A stretch of DNA of 20,706 nucleotides from Candidatus Staskawiczbacteria bacterium RIFCSPLOWO2_01_FULL_38_12b (GCA_001820255.1 MHPA01000026.1:3756-24461); one strand, 5' to 3'. Counted from the first letter of the stretch, positions 13,787-20,250 are shown. Notes: generated from the sequence alone by a model not told the origin. A program made the numbers and translations.

Positions 13787-13820
13787 GCTTGGCCCACAGG
13801 ACATCCCGAAGGTTGCATTT
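13787..13820 (+). repeat. 34-bp block shared with 5784-5817
   Basis: GCTTGGCCCACAGGACATCC...GAAGGTTGCATTT, one mismatch to the copy in E1. It lies beside the GCAAATTTGC side of the core here, but beside the AAATTTTCG side in E1. Confidence 0.65.
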
Positions 13821-13857
13821 TACTATTGTAGTAGGAAAATCTTTAATCAGCAGGTCT

Positions 13858-14008
13858 AAGAGGCGGATTATAATTCTTAACGCATTTGATTAGTCGTTTA
13901 AACTAGTCCGGACAAGAAACTACGCGTACGCATAGACCAACTGCATTAAAAATTATTTCTGTCCTTAAGAATAATAGACCCTAAGGCCTAATCTCACATC
14001 CCCCTCAC
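13858..14008 (-). ncRNA. Candidate structured non-coding RNA (about 150 nt)
   Basis: It is preceded by a good minus-strand promoter, and the predicted 5' end falls exactly on one arm of a closing stem. Stems I can trace on the minus strand: P1 GAGGGGGAT (13998-14006) with ATCCGCCTC (13860-13868), one G-G mismatch. P2 is TTATTCTTAA with TTAAGAATTAT. P3 is GGACAGAAA with TTTCTTGTCC (one bulge), capped by CTATGC-GTAC-GCGTAG. P4 is GACTAG with CTAATC. No start codon plus frame fits. It is not a tRNA (no T-arm), not tmRNA, and lacks the RNase P and SRP signature boxes. Element E4 abuts its 3' side, separating it from the hairpin terminator at 13565-13597. Identity unknown. Confidence 0.5.
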
Positions 14009-14013
14009 TTTAC

Positions 14014-14041
14014 ATTTTAAACCTTAAAAAATAGATGTCAA
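14014..14041 (-). promoter_or_regulatory. Strong promoter for the candidate ncRNA
   Basis: Minus strand TTGACA (14036-14041), 16-base spacer, TAAAAT (14014-14019). It begins 19 bases after the stop of the NIF3-family gene, so it must serve something downstream of that gene. Confidence 0.6.
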
Positions 14042-14059
14042 TATCACTGATAATTAAAT

Positions 14060-15004
14060 TTAAACCCGTGAAACTCTGGTAAAACCGGAGCAGGGAATAA
14101 TTTCAATGCCTTGTTTTTCTAAAGCATCCATAAACAAATTAACCCCTAAAGAATCAGAAGACATGTGCCCGGCAATGACAATATTAATATGAGCCGCTTC
14201 GGCTTCTTTTTTATGTTCTTCTGAAATGTGCATACCAATGACTGTTCCGATACCCGCTTGGGCGATTTTTTCATATAGTTTTGGCGAACCTTCTGTTCCT
14301 CCTGTTATTTCAGACAACGCTATCTTGCCGCAACGATGTTCCCCAGAACCCACAAAAATCTTGGGGCCCACGCCAATTTTCATAGCTTCTTTATATTCAG
14401 GAATCTCTTTGAGCGCATCCACCACGTCCGACACTTTTTCCAGTTTCCTTGATTCAAAAAAGTTTTTTAAAAATTTAGCAGCCAGGTTATCGGTGGGAGT
14501 GTGTGAATTCATCAAATTAATATGCAAAAGCCTGGCGGTATCTACCGTTCTTTGGTGATTACTGGCGTTAACCCCCCTGGCAACTTCAGAAATCCGTTCG
14601 CGCATCAGGCCTTCGGCGACATTTATCGGAACCCCGTAATAGTTATATACATCACACTGCAATTCCATGACATCAGCCAATTGCGCCAAACCCTTGCCTA
14701 CGGGGTGATGGCCGAGCACCAAATCGATATTACCCAGTTCGCGGGCCAATAATATTTCTTCAGGGCCGATATCAATCCCCACCAACGCTCTTTTAACCTC
14801 CTTGTTGTCAGAAATATTATAAATGCCCGAATCAAGATACGGATTTTCCAGGGCATCCTTATCAAAATCTTCTTGTTCTTTTAAGGAAAGTTTTAAAAAT
14901 TTGCCTTTTTTACTATCTAAAATTTTCTGGACACCTTCTTTCCCCCGAAAATCGGACTCCATGCCCATAACAATAGATAAGTTGTGAATTTCTTGTATTG
15001 TCAT
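14060..15004 (-). CDS. NIF3 / GTP-cyclohydrolase-I-type-2 family protein
   Basis: 314 residues. Metal-binding features of the NIF3 fold are visible: VGIDIGPEEIL and DLVLGHHPVGKG near 75-105, with an HH pair. The C-terminal half ends GHMSSDSLGVNLFMDALEKQGIEIIPCSGFTRVSR with the second His/Asp set. The family forms a hexameric barrel with di-metal sites; its biochemical role is not settled. The N-terminal 70 residues (SIVMGMESDFRGKEGVQKIL) differ from E. coli YbgI but appear in CPR homologues as I recall them. Start ATG at 15004; the short upstream frame extension has no start codon. Followed after 9 bases by the -35 region of an independent promoter. Confidence 0.8.
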   Translation of the reverse strand: MTIQEIHNLSIVMGMESDFRGKEGVQKILDSKKGKFLKLSLKEQEDFDKDALENPYLDSGIYNISDNKEVKRALVGIDIGPEEILLARELGNIDLVLGHHPVGKGLAQLADVMELQCDVYNYYGVPINVAEGLMRERISEVARGVNASNHQRTVDTARLLHINLMNSHTPTDNLAAKFLKNFFESRKLEKVSDVVDALKEIPEYKEAMKIGVGPKIFVGSGEHRCGKIALSEITGGTEGSPKLYEKIAQAGIGTVIGMHISEEHKKEAEAAHINIVIAGHMSSDSLGVNLFMDALEKQGIEIIPCSGFTRVSRV

Positions 15005-15146
15005 ATTGTCATAACTTAAAAAACGAGAAAATGTTTTATTTTTTCTTTGGATTCCTGCTCTTTCTCCATCGCTTGTTGATTCTTCCGTTGTGGCGGGTAG
15101 TGCTTTGTTTCATAGATTTAGGGCTAATGAATCTATTTTTTATCAT

Positions 15147-15305
15147 TAGACCTGTTGCGGAATAAGAATCTACTGCAAATTCCACATTTTTGCCCAAAAT
15201 TTGCAATAATTTCTTAACTTAGCGAAGCTAAGTTTCAAAATTCTATCAAATTTTTGGCTAAAAATCTGAAATTTTCGTTGCGATTCTTATTTCGCAACAG
15301 GTCTA
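15147..15305. mobile_element. Long-hairpin repeat element E6 (MITE-like, no ORF)
   Basis: 159 bp. Ends TAGACCTGTTGCG(G/A)AATAAG pair over 24 bp with a single mismatch. The core is like E1: TTTGCAATAATTTC, an AACTTAGC-GAA-GCTAAGTT hairpin, then AAAATTCTATCAAATTTT. The right end overlaps the 3' end of the gene at 15287-15550 and supplies its stop codon. An 11-base TCTATTTTTTA occurs at 15132-15142 and again across the right border (15302-15312). Confidence 0.75.
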
Positions 15306-15550
15306 TTTTTTACACCTTTCTTTTTTTCCTTTTGCTTTTGTTGTGGCGCTTTTGGTTTTTTGGCTTCTTTCTTTACGGATGTATTTTCATCAATAATCTG
15401 GTTTGCGCCAGGCTTGCCGGAAAACTTTTCATACAACTTATCTATCAACTCTTCCTGTTTTTTTACATCTAAAAATTGGCGACGGATCCGCGCCTTTTCT
15501 GTTCTTATGAACTTTTTATCTGATTTTTTTATCGTATTGTTTTGAGACAT
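15287..15550 (-). CDS. Small basic hypothetical protein, C-terminus altered by E6
   Basis: 87 residues, strongly charged. The N-terminal half (KKSDKKFIRTEKARIRRQFLD, then KKQEELIDKLYEKFS) looks helical and conserved in style, while the second half is a lysine/proline/glutamine-rich tail (KKEAKKPKAPQQKQKEKKK). The last residues NRPVAK and the TAA are read from the terminal repeat of element E6. Skipping the element, the same frame continues for about 30 more basic codons (15042-15140) before a TAA. The native protein may therefore have been longer. I do not know the family; nucleic-acid or ribosome binding is a guess from charge. A perfect palindrome lies 23 bases upstream of its start. Confidence 0.6.
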   Translation of the reverse strand: MSQNNTIKKSDKKFIRTEKARIRRQFLDVKKQEELIDKLYEKFSGKPGANQIIDENTSVKKEAKKPKAPQQKQKEKKKGVKNRPVAK

Positions 15551-15572
15551 ATGTTAAATTCCCTTTTATGAT

Positions 15573-15596
15573 AAAAGTGGCTTATAAGCCACTTTT
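15573..15596. terminator. 24-bp perfect palindrome, probable terminator/processing hairpin
   Basis: AAAAGTGGCTTA / TAAGCCACTTTT is fully self-complementary. It sits downstream of the 97-aa gene and upstream of the 87-aa gene on the minus strand, with T4 following the GC arm. Confidence 0.55.
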
Positions 15597-15623
15597 ACAC
15601 TCTAACCTAAAACACTCTAAAAA

Positions 15624-15917
15624 TCAACTAATACCCACTCTTTTTCCTTTAAAATCATGCAAAGTTTGTCTTGTAATATCCTCAACTAATTTTGGAAAAT
15701 CTTTTATTTTAACACTAATATAATCTAAAAATTCTTTCTTTTCAATGTTATTTAGATCCTCTTTATCTTGCCCTGATAATGTATCCCATATTGCAATACT
15801 TATTCTAGACGATATATTATCCATTAACATAAAAACAATCTTATCCTGCTCCGGCTTTGTAAGGCCGGATAAGTTTAAGCTCTCTATTATTTTTTGCCTT
15901 ATTTCTGGATGTTGCAT
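15624..15917 (-). CDS. Small helical hypothetical protein (DUF5663-like)
   Basis: 97 residues, predicted all-helical: RQKIIESLNLSGLTKPEQDKIVFMLMDNISSRISIAIWDTLSGQDKEDL. The pattern of a short N-terminal helix, a helix ending in an isoleucine-rich face and a 'LSGQDKEDL' turn resembles the small DUF5663-type proteins of CPR bacteria. This is a resemblance from memory, not a search. It starts 9 bases after the stop of the coiled-coil gene, so the two are likely co-expressed. No signal peptide, no cysteines. Function unknown. Confidence 0.65.
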   Translation of the reverse strand: MQHPEIRQKIIESLNLSGLTKPEQDKIVFMLMDNISSRISIAIWDTLSGQDKEDLNNIEKKEFLDYISVKIKDFPKLVEDITRQTLHDFKGKRVGIS

Positions 15918-15926
15918 TTGTTTAAT

Positions 15927-17372
15927 TTATTCCTCTGCTATTTCTATGACATACTGTTTAACTCGACCTGCTAAATCGGCGCGTGTTATTCTTTCTATAT
16001 GTCTGATTTCCCCGTTGATTCTTTTTTGTTGAGCTCCAGTAAATCTGCCTCTCATTTTCAGTTGATGCACTTCACGTAACTTATAATTCTCCCACGCCTG
16101 ATATAAATGTTTCCTTTCGTATTCAAGACCCGTTATGAATTCAGCTAATTTTGGCACATTTTTTTTATGAATTTGATAAGACTCAGAATCAATCTGAATT
16201 GAAAAAAGTTGGTCTGACGTGTTTTTCAAAACTTCAAAACCATATTGCCTCATTGAATAAATAGCATTTTCTTCTGCTGTCTTTAATTTTTCATCCAAAA
16301 GCTTTTCTGAATTTGATTTTTCTTCGGGTCGGATTTCTGATTTGACCCCGCCTTTTTTAGGTTGAAATTCTGATTCGCTCCTGGCGGGCGTCAGCTCTGT
16401 CCCATGGTTTTTAATTATACCTTCAAGTCTTGTTCCCCACCTAATCTCTCCACGCTTTTCTCGCGGAAAGTCGTCCCGCTCATTTTCAAGTATTTTTAAA
16501 GCGCCTAGAAAATTTGGGATATTATCCGGAGGGACCAGATACGGAACCTTGGCAAAAGTAACATGAAGATCATCTCCCTTCCGCTCCACTTTTTTAAATC
16601 CCTGAAGCTTCATATAAGCCTCTTCTTTTTTTAACACAAGGGGCATAAGCCTATTGACTCCTTCTAGCTCTCTTATTTTTTCTTTTTTTTCTTTTTCTTC
16701 AATTGCTTCTCTTTCTTCTTCCGACCTCTTCCCAAGCAACTCTCTATGCTTTTTTTCCGCAACTTCTCGCATCTTAGCATCTTTTTCTTCTTCCGCTTCA
16801 GTACGATCGTTTTCTGCCAGCCATAATTTCCTTTTTAATTTTTCAACTTTTTCATTTGCCTTATCTATTCTTTCTATTCTTTCTCCCTTAAGTTTGGCAA
16901 GTGTTAAATCTCTTTTCGCTTCTATCAGTTCTCTTTCTATGCCTGCAATGATTATTCCTATTTCTTCATCCGCTGATTTTTTAGCTTGTTCAGTCGCCAA
17001 CCTCGCCTTTTCAACTCCTGTAATTTCCCGCCCAATTTTTTTCTCAATTGACGGTGCTGATGCAACTTTTACATTTGGATTATTATCACCGCAAGCAGTA
17101 ATAGTACTCGCCCAAACCACAGCCGCAGCTCCTGCAAGTCTGGTGCCTGTAAAAACAGATTGAAAAGAGTCCTTAACACTTGTAAAAAGCTTTCCTTCTT
17201 CTGATTTAATATCATTTTCGGCTCTTTGCGTCTCTTCGGTTAATTCTTCACCAGCTTCTTTGTTTTCCGAAAAACTAAAAACTAGCTCTTGTTCTAGAGT
17301 TTCTGGAAGTTCATTTTTAATGTTGATCTGCTCTAAATTTTCTGGTTCTTCCGATGGTCTAATCGTTTCCAT
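15927..17372 (-). CDS. Large coiled-coil protein with internal lipobox-like segment
   Basis: 481 residues, unrecognised. Residues 1-75 are acidic and polar (E-rich). Residues 76-94 form a hydrophobic stretch ending STITAC at Cys94, followed by GDNN, which looks like a lipoprotein signal but lies far from the N-terminus. Residues about 105-245 are a long charged coiled-coil (EKARLATEQAKKSADEEIG onward, many E/K heptads). The C-terminal part holds two related blocks: YMKLQGFKKVERKGDDLHVTFAKVPYLVPP near 260 and YSMRQYGFEVLKNTSDQLFSIQIDSES near 380. Between them, low-complexity GGVKSEIRPEEK is coded by a GGGTC...GACCC palindromic stretch near 16330-16360. It stands 15 bases after murE-like. Function unknown; an envelope-anchored structural role is inference. 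Confidence 0.75.
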   Translation of the reverse strand: METIRPSEEPENLEQINIKNELPETLEQELVFSFSENKEAGEELTEETQRAENDIKSEEGKLFTSVKDSFQSVFTGTRLAGAAAVVWASTITACGDNNPNVKVASAPSIEKKIGREITGVEKARLATEQAKKSADEEIGIIIAGIERELIEAKRDLTLAKLKGERIERIDKANEKVEKLKRKLWLAENDRTEAEEEKDAKMREVAEKKHRELLGKRSEEEREAIEEKEKKEKIRELEGVNRLMPLVLKKEEAYMKLQGFKKVERKGDDLHVTFAKVPYLVPPDNIPNFLGALKILENERDDFPREKRGEIRWGTRLEGIIKNHGTELTPARSESEFQPKKGGVKSEIRPEEKSNSEKLLDEKLKTAEENAIYSMRQYGFEVLKNTSDQLFSIQIDSESYQIHKKNVPKLAEFITGLEYERKHLYQAWENYKLREVHQLKMRGRFTGAQQKRINGEIRHIERITRADLAGRVKQYVIEIAEE

Positions 17373-17387
17373 GGTTTTTTGTTTTGG

Positions 17388-18671
17388 TTAATTATAGTTT
17401 TTTGGCAAAGAAGAGTCAATGTGGTCTAATTCCTCTTTTACTATATTTTTATCACTCCATGGGATTTTTTTGCCATTTGCCAAACACATCAACGGCTCAG
17501 CGCCTTTGCCGGTAATTACCACCGCATCAGTTTGCCCTGCTAGCGCTAAGGCTCTTTTTATGGCTTCTTTTCTATCTAAAATAATATGGTAAGGCTTTAC
17601 CTGGTTATCAATGCCGTCGGCTACTTGCTCCATGATTCCTAATGGATCTTCATCGTAGGGATCCTCATTGGTAATAATTATTTCCTTACAATGTTGCTGT
17701 GCAATTTTCCCAAGCACGGGACGCTTCCATTTGTCCCGTCCGCCGCCACAGGCACCTAATACGCACACCAAAGGCTTGCCGCCGGAAAATTGTTTTACCG
17801 ATTTATAAGATGCATCAAGCTGTTCGGGCGTAAATGCGTAGTCCACCACCACTAAAAAAGGATTTTCTGCCACTACTTCAAGCCTGCCCGGCATACCGGT
17901 TACTTTTCCCAGAGCTTTTTTGCAAATATCTAAAGAAATTCCTTTTGCCATCCCAAGCGAAATAGCGGCCATTGCATTTAACACATTAAATTCGCCCAAT
18001 AAACCCAAGTGAAATTCTGTGCCACTTACCCAAAAAGTTATTTTTCCGTTTTCAAAACGTATTTTTTCCGCACATAAATCTACATTACTATTTTTGATGC
18101 CAAAAAGGTATTTTTTTTTCGCCGGAATCTCTAAAAAATATGTTGTGTTTTCATCGTCAGCATTTATAACATGCAAGTTTTTAGCCGCTTTAAACAATTC
18201 CAATTTTGCACTCCGATAATTTTCAAACCCTCCGTGCGAATCAATATGCTCTGGAGTTATATTTAAAAACACCGCTGTATCAAAGGTTATAAATTTATGG
18301 CGGTATTGTTTAATACCCTCTGAAGTAACTTCCAGCACCGCATAGTTGCATTTTGACTGCACGGCTTGGCGTAAAAATTTTTGTATAACAAAGCGTCCGG
18401 GCATGGTCATTTTTAAGGTATTTTGCCATTCTTTATTCTTAATTTTAAACCTGATAGAAGAAGCCGAGGCGACATGGTTTCCCGCTTCTTCTAAAATCCT
18501 GGTAATAAAATCTATGGTAGTTGACTTACCACTGGTGCCGGTAACCCCGATAACGATTAATTTTCGAGAAGGAAAACCAAATGCAATGGCTCCGGCCAAA
18601 GCCCAAAGCCAATAGTAAAAATCCAATAAAAAATCTGGTGTTAATTTTTTAATAAAAGATTTAATTTTCAT
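17388..18671 (-). CDS. MurE-like Mur ligase (UDP-MurNAc-tripeptide synthetase family), lacking the N-terminal domain
   Basis: 427 residues. The ATP-binding P-loop GVTGTSGKST is at 42-51, LNITPEHIDSHGGFENYRSAK at 136-156 is the central-domain signature, and GMPGRLEV is at 259-266. The C-terminal domain has VVDYAFTPEQL (276-286; His is normally found where Phe stands), GGRDKWKRP and GKGAEP. The substrate-selecting motif is NEDPYDEDP rather than DNPR, so meso-DAP specificity is not supported. The usual UDP-binding domain I (about 90 residues) is replaced by a short hydrophobic N-terminus (YYWLWALAGAIAFGFPS). Likely role: amino-acid addition to a peptidoglycan precursor or a related ligation. Substrate uncertain. 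Confidence 0.85.
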   Translation of the reverse strand: MKIKSFIKKLTPDFLLDFYYWLWALAGAIAFGFPSRKLIVIGVTGTSGKSTTIDFITRILEEAGNHVASASSIRFKIKNKEWQNTLKMTMPGRFVIQKFLRQAVQSKCNYAVLEVTSEGIKQYRHKFITFDTAVFLNITPEHIDSHGGFENYRSAKLELFKAAKNLHVINADDENTTYFLEIPAKKKYLFGIKNSNVDLCAEKIRFENGKITFWVSGTEFHLGLLGEFNVLNAMAAISLGMAKGISLDICKKALGKVTGMPGRLEVVAENPFLVVVDYAFTPEQLDASYKSVKQFSGGKPLVCVLGACGGGRDKWKRPVLGKIAQQHCKEIIITNEDPYDEDPLGIMEQVADGIDNQVKPYHIILDRKEAIKRALALAGQTDAVVITGKGAEPLMCLANGKKIPWSDKNIVKEELDHIDSSLPKNYN

Positions 18672-18704
18672 GTTTTCAATTTAACACAATGCATCAATAA
18701 AAAA

Positions 18705-18729
18705 AAGCCGATTTTCTAAAAACCGGCTT
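18705..18729 (-). terminator. Terminator of the zinc-ribbon gene
   Basis: AAGCCG / CGGCTT arms with TTTT/AAAA inner pairing; on the minus strand followed by TTTTTTTTATTG. It starts a few bases after the stop codon at 18731. Confidence 0.85.
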
Positions 18730-18730
18730 A

Positions 18731-19027
18731 TTAAAAAGCGGTTACGCTAGTTAATTCCCAATCTCCACACATGGGACATAACTTGCCCCCATAACTCATC
18801 GGCCATAAAATCTGATCTTTTCCATTTATTATACACCAATGATCACATTCCTTGCACCGCACCAAAAATCTTTCTTTATCAAAGCTATCTATTTCCTTTT
18901 TGGCCCTGTTTTTCAACGCCTGATACCTTTTCCATCTCTTTTCTTCTTTGCTTTCTTTTTTCAATTTTGTAGCTTTTTCTACCGCATCCAAAATAATTTC
19001 TTTTCTTCTTTGTTGAGATAACCACAT
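18731..19027 (-). CDS. Small zinc-ribbon hypothetical protein
   Basis: 98 residues. The first 55 are a charged helix (KKESKEEKRWKRYQALKNRAKKEIDSF). The C-terminal 45 hold CKECDHWC and CPMCGDWE, two CxxC pairs about 27 residues apart, typical of a zinc ribbon. The ATG at 19027 has a strong Shine-Dalgarno (AAGGAGGG, 8 bases away). The gene is monocistronic: it has its own promoter (19187-19214), a leader of about 145 nt containing a terminator-like hairpin, and its own terminator. Nucleic-acid or protein binding is inferred only from the zinc ribbon. The leader is the best clue that expression is regulated. Confidence 0.75.
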   Translation of the reverse strand: MWLSQQRRKEIILDAVEKATKLKKESKEEKRWKRYQALKNRAKKEIDSFDKERFLVRCKECDHWCIINGKDQILWPMSYGGKLCPMCGDWELTSVTAF

Positions 19028-19076
19028 AGCTTTGCCCTCCTTATAATTGTTAATGAACTGCCAGACAAAAGAAAAA

Positions 19077-19094
19077 CCTCTTCTTGGGAAGAGG
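19077..19094 (-). terminator. Leader terminator (possible attenuator) before the zinc-ribbon gene
   Basis: CCTCTT / AAGAGG stem followed on the minus strand by TTTTTC. It lies between the 19187-19214 promoter and the gene's Shine-Dalgarno. Either it ends a short RNA of about 100 nt or it is a conditional terminator. An upstream AACCTCTCC segment could pair with the GAAGAGG arm as an antiterminator. Confidence 0.6.
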
Positions 19095-19186
19095 CAAATT
19101 TTTATAAAACCAAATATGCCGCTTCCTTAGGAGAGGTTGATAATGATAATAGTATTTTTGTTTGATCTGTGTTGCATTATATATGA

Positions 19187-19214
19187 ATTATAATCCCTTA
19201 AAGTAAAAAGTCAA
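19187..19214 (-). promoter_or_regulatory. Strong sigma-70-type promoter
   Basis: Minus strand TTGACT (19209-19214), 16-base spacer, TATAAT (19187-19192). It lies just after the ruvA stop, giving a leader of roughly 145 nt to the zinc-ribbon gene start. Confidence 0.7.
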
Positions 19215-19222
19215 CTCTCCTG

Positions 19223-19792
19223 CTATGGCTTGCCCAAATTTTTTAAAGCCTGCTTTATCCTTTCTTCCATATTTTTTACGTCAGGCGGTACGCTCTTTAA
19301 AGCTTCCTTTGCCTGTTCTTTTGAAAAACCAAGTGAAACTAAACCGTCTTCGGCCGGATCTTTAGAGCCTTTGTGCTTTAGCGAATCCAATAATTTTATT
19401 TTTCCGGTTAATTCCAAAATAATCGTCATGGCTTTTTTGGTACCAATACCCGCAATGCCTTCAAATATTTTTACATCGCCCGCTAAAATCCTATTTTTTA
19501 TTTTTTCCAGGGATCCTAAAGAAGCAATATCCAGCGCTGATTTTGGCCCCACGCCGCGGATTTCCATTAATACTTCAAAAAAATCCAATTCGTCATAGGT
19601 TAAAAATCCATAGAGGTCTAAAACATCTTCTTTCACATTTTGAAAACAAAATAGTTTGATATCGCCGCCGATTTCTGGTAGCTTTAACAGCGATTGGCGC
19701 GACAAAAAAACCTTGTAGCCTAGGCCGCCGATTTCCACTATAATGAATTTATCCTTCTTTAATATAATATTTCCGTGCAAATAAGAAATCAT
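19223..19792 (-). CDS. ruvA: Holliday junction DNA helicase subunit RuvA
   Basis: 189 residues, complete. Domain I (OB fold) is MISYLHGNIILKKDKFIIVEIGGLGYKVFLS. Domain II carries the two helix-hairpin-helix motifs: LMEIRGVGPKSALDIAS (about 95-111) and FEGIAGIGTKKAMTIILEL (about 129-147). Domain III, which contacts RuvB, is LVSLGFSKEQAKEAL. RuvA tetramers bind four-way junctions and load RuvB for branch migration; ruvB and ruvC are not in this window. Start codon is ATG at 19792, and the upstream region is the 3' inverted-repeat arm of the IVS-type gene. uvrB nearby adds a second repair gene on the opposite strand. Confidence 0.96.
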   Translation of the reverse strand: MISYLHGNIILKKDKFIIVEIGGLGYKVFLSRQSLLKLPEIGGDIKLFCFQNVKEDVLDLYGFLTYDELDFFEVLMEIRGVGPKSALDIASLGSLEKIKNRILAGDVKIFEGIAGIGTKKAMTIILELTGKIKLLDSLKHKGSKDPAEDGLVSLGFSKEQAKEALKSVPPDVKNMEERIKQALKNLGKP

Positions 19793-19802
19793 AACATAAA
19801 TT

Positions 19803-19842
19803 ACTAAATCCTAAATCCTAATTTCTAATAAAATGCTAAATG
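19803..19842. repeat. Left arm of inverted repeat bracketing the four-helix-bundle gene
   Basis: Starts ACTAAATCCTAAATCCTAAT and ends GCTAAATG. It matches the complement of 20211-20250 at 33 of 40 positions without gaps. It contains the gene's stop codon at its inner edge. Confidence 0.65.
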
Positions 19843-20213
19843 CTTAAATTTTTCTCCCGAGACTTTCTTACAATTGCCGAAAAAATAAGATTTAATTCAT
19901 TTGCCTCTTTCCAATAAATCCTCGCTTCGTGTGATAATTCGGGTATTGCCCTTGCCACCATCCTGACCCAATGCCTACTTTCCTTTGATTCTTTCTTACA
20001 AATGCCTATTTTATGTTCAAAATCTTTTTTCGTTTCCGCACAATCGGCTTCGCAATAATTAGCACCAATACTCGTAGCCGATCTTACGAGCTGAGAAATG
20101 AGCGACATAGTGATTGGTGTTGATTTTATCTTTTTTGAAAAATCAATAATATTTTCACCAAACTTAGCCGTACGATCTTCTAAATCAAATTTTTTGTCTT
20201 TGATATTTGTCAT
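19836..20213 (-). CDS. Four-helix-bundle protein (23S rRNA intervening-sequence protein family)
   Basis: 125 residues. The family pattern is clear: FGENIIDFSKKI, then SLISQLVRSATSIGANYCEADCAETKKDFEHKIGICKKESKESRHWVRM, and a final helix EANELNLIFSAIVRKS. These proteins were first seen encoded in intervening sequences of 23S rRNA genes, and free-standing copies are common. The molecular function is unknown; they form pentamers of four-helix bundles. Here the coding region is enclosed almost exactly by 40-nt inverted repeats (19803-19842 and 20211-20250), so the mRNA could close into a stem with the gene in the loop. That is the layout of the rRNA intervening sequences. It sits between ruvA and divergent uvrB. 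Confidence 0.88.
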   Translation of the reverse strand: MTNIKDKKFDLEDRTAKFGENIIDFSKKIKSTPITMSLISQLVRSATSIGANYCEADCAETKKDFEHKIGICKKESKESRHWVRMVARAIPELSHEARIYWKEANELNLIFSAIVRKSREKNLSI

Positions 20214-20250
20214 TTAAAATTTTGTTAGAAATTAAGATTTAGTTATTAGT
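20211..20250. repeat. Right arm of inverted repeat bracketing the four-helix-bundle gene
   Basis: Begins CATTTAAAATTTTGTTAGAA, the first three bases being the gene's start codon on the minus strand, and ends TTATTAGT eight bases before the uvrB ATG. It pairs with 19803-19842 (33/40). Confidence 0.65.

Larger units (their letters stand above)
13599..13858. mobile_element. Long-hairpin repeat element E4 with nested insertion
   Basis: About 260 bp. Ends TAGACCTGCTGATTAAAG on the left and its complement on the right. An inner AATAGTAAAAT / ATTTTACTATT pairing follows. The first 8 terminal bases match element E6. The core is in the opposite orientation to E1: CGAAAATTTGATAGAATTTT, GAGGCTTATG hairpin, AAAAATTATA, ATTATAGCAAATTTGC. 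It is enlarged by a 65-bp nested insert and by the 34-bp block shared with E1 (13787-13820). Flanking TA on each side is compatible with a TA target but cannot be separated from the repeat itself. Confidence 0.72.

Noticed and set aside
15132..15312. 11-base TCTATTTTTTA direct repeat as the target duplication of E6
   Set aside because: It does not coincide with the outer ends of the terminal inverted repeats and is a T-run; kept only as a possibility.
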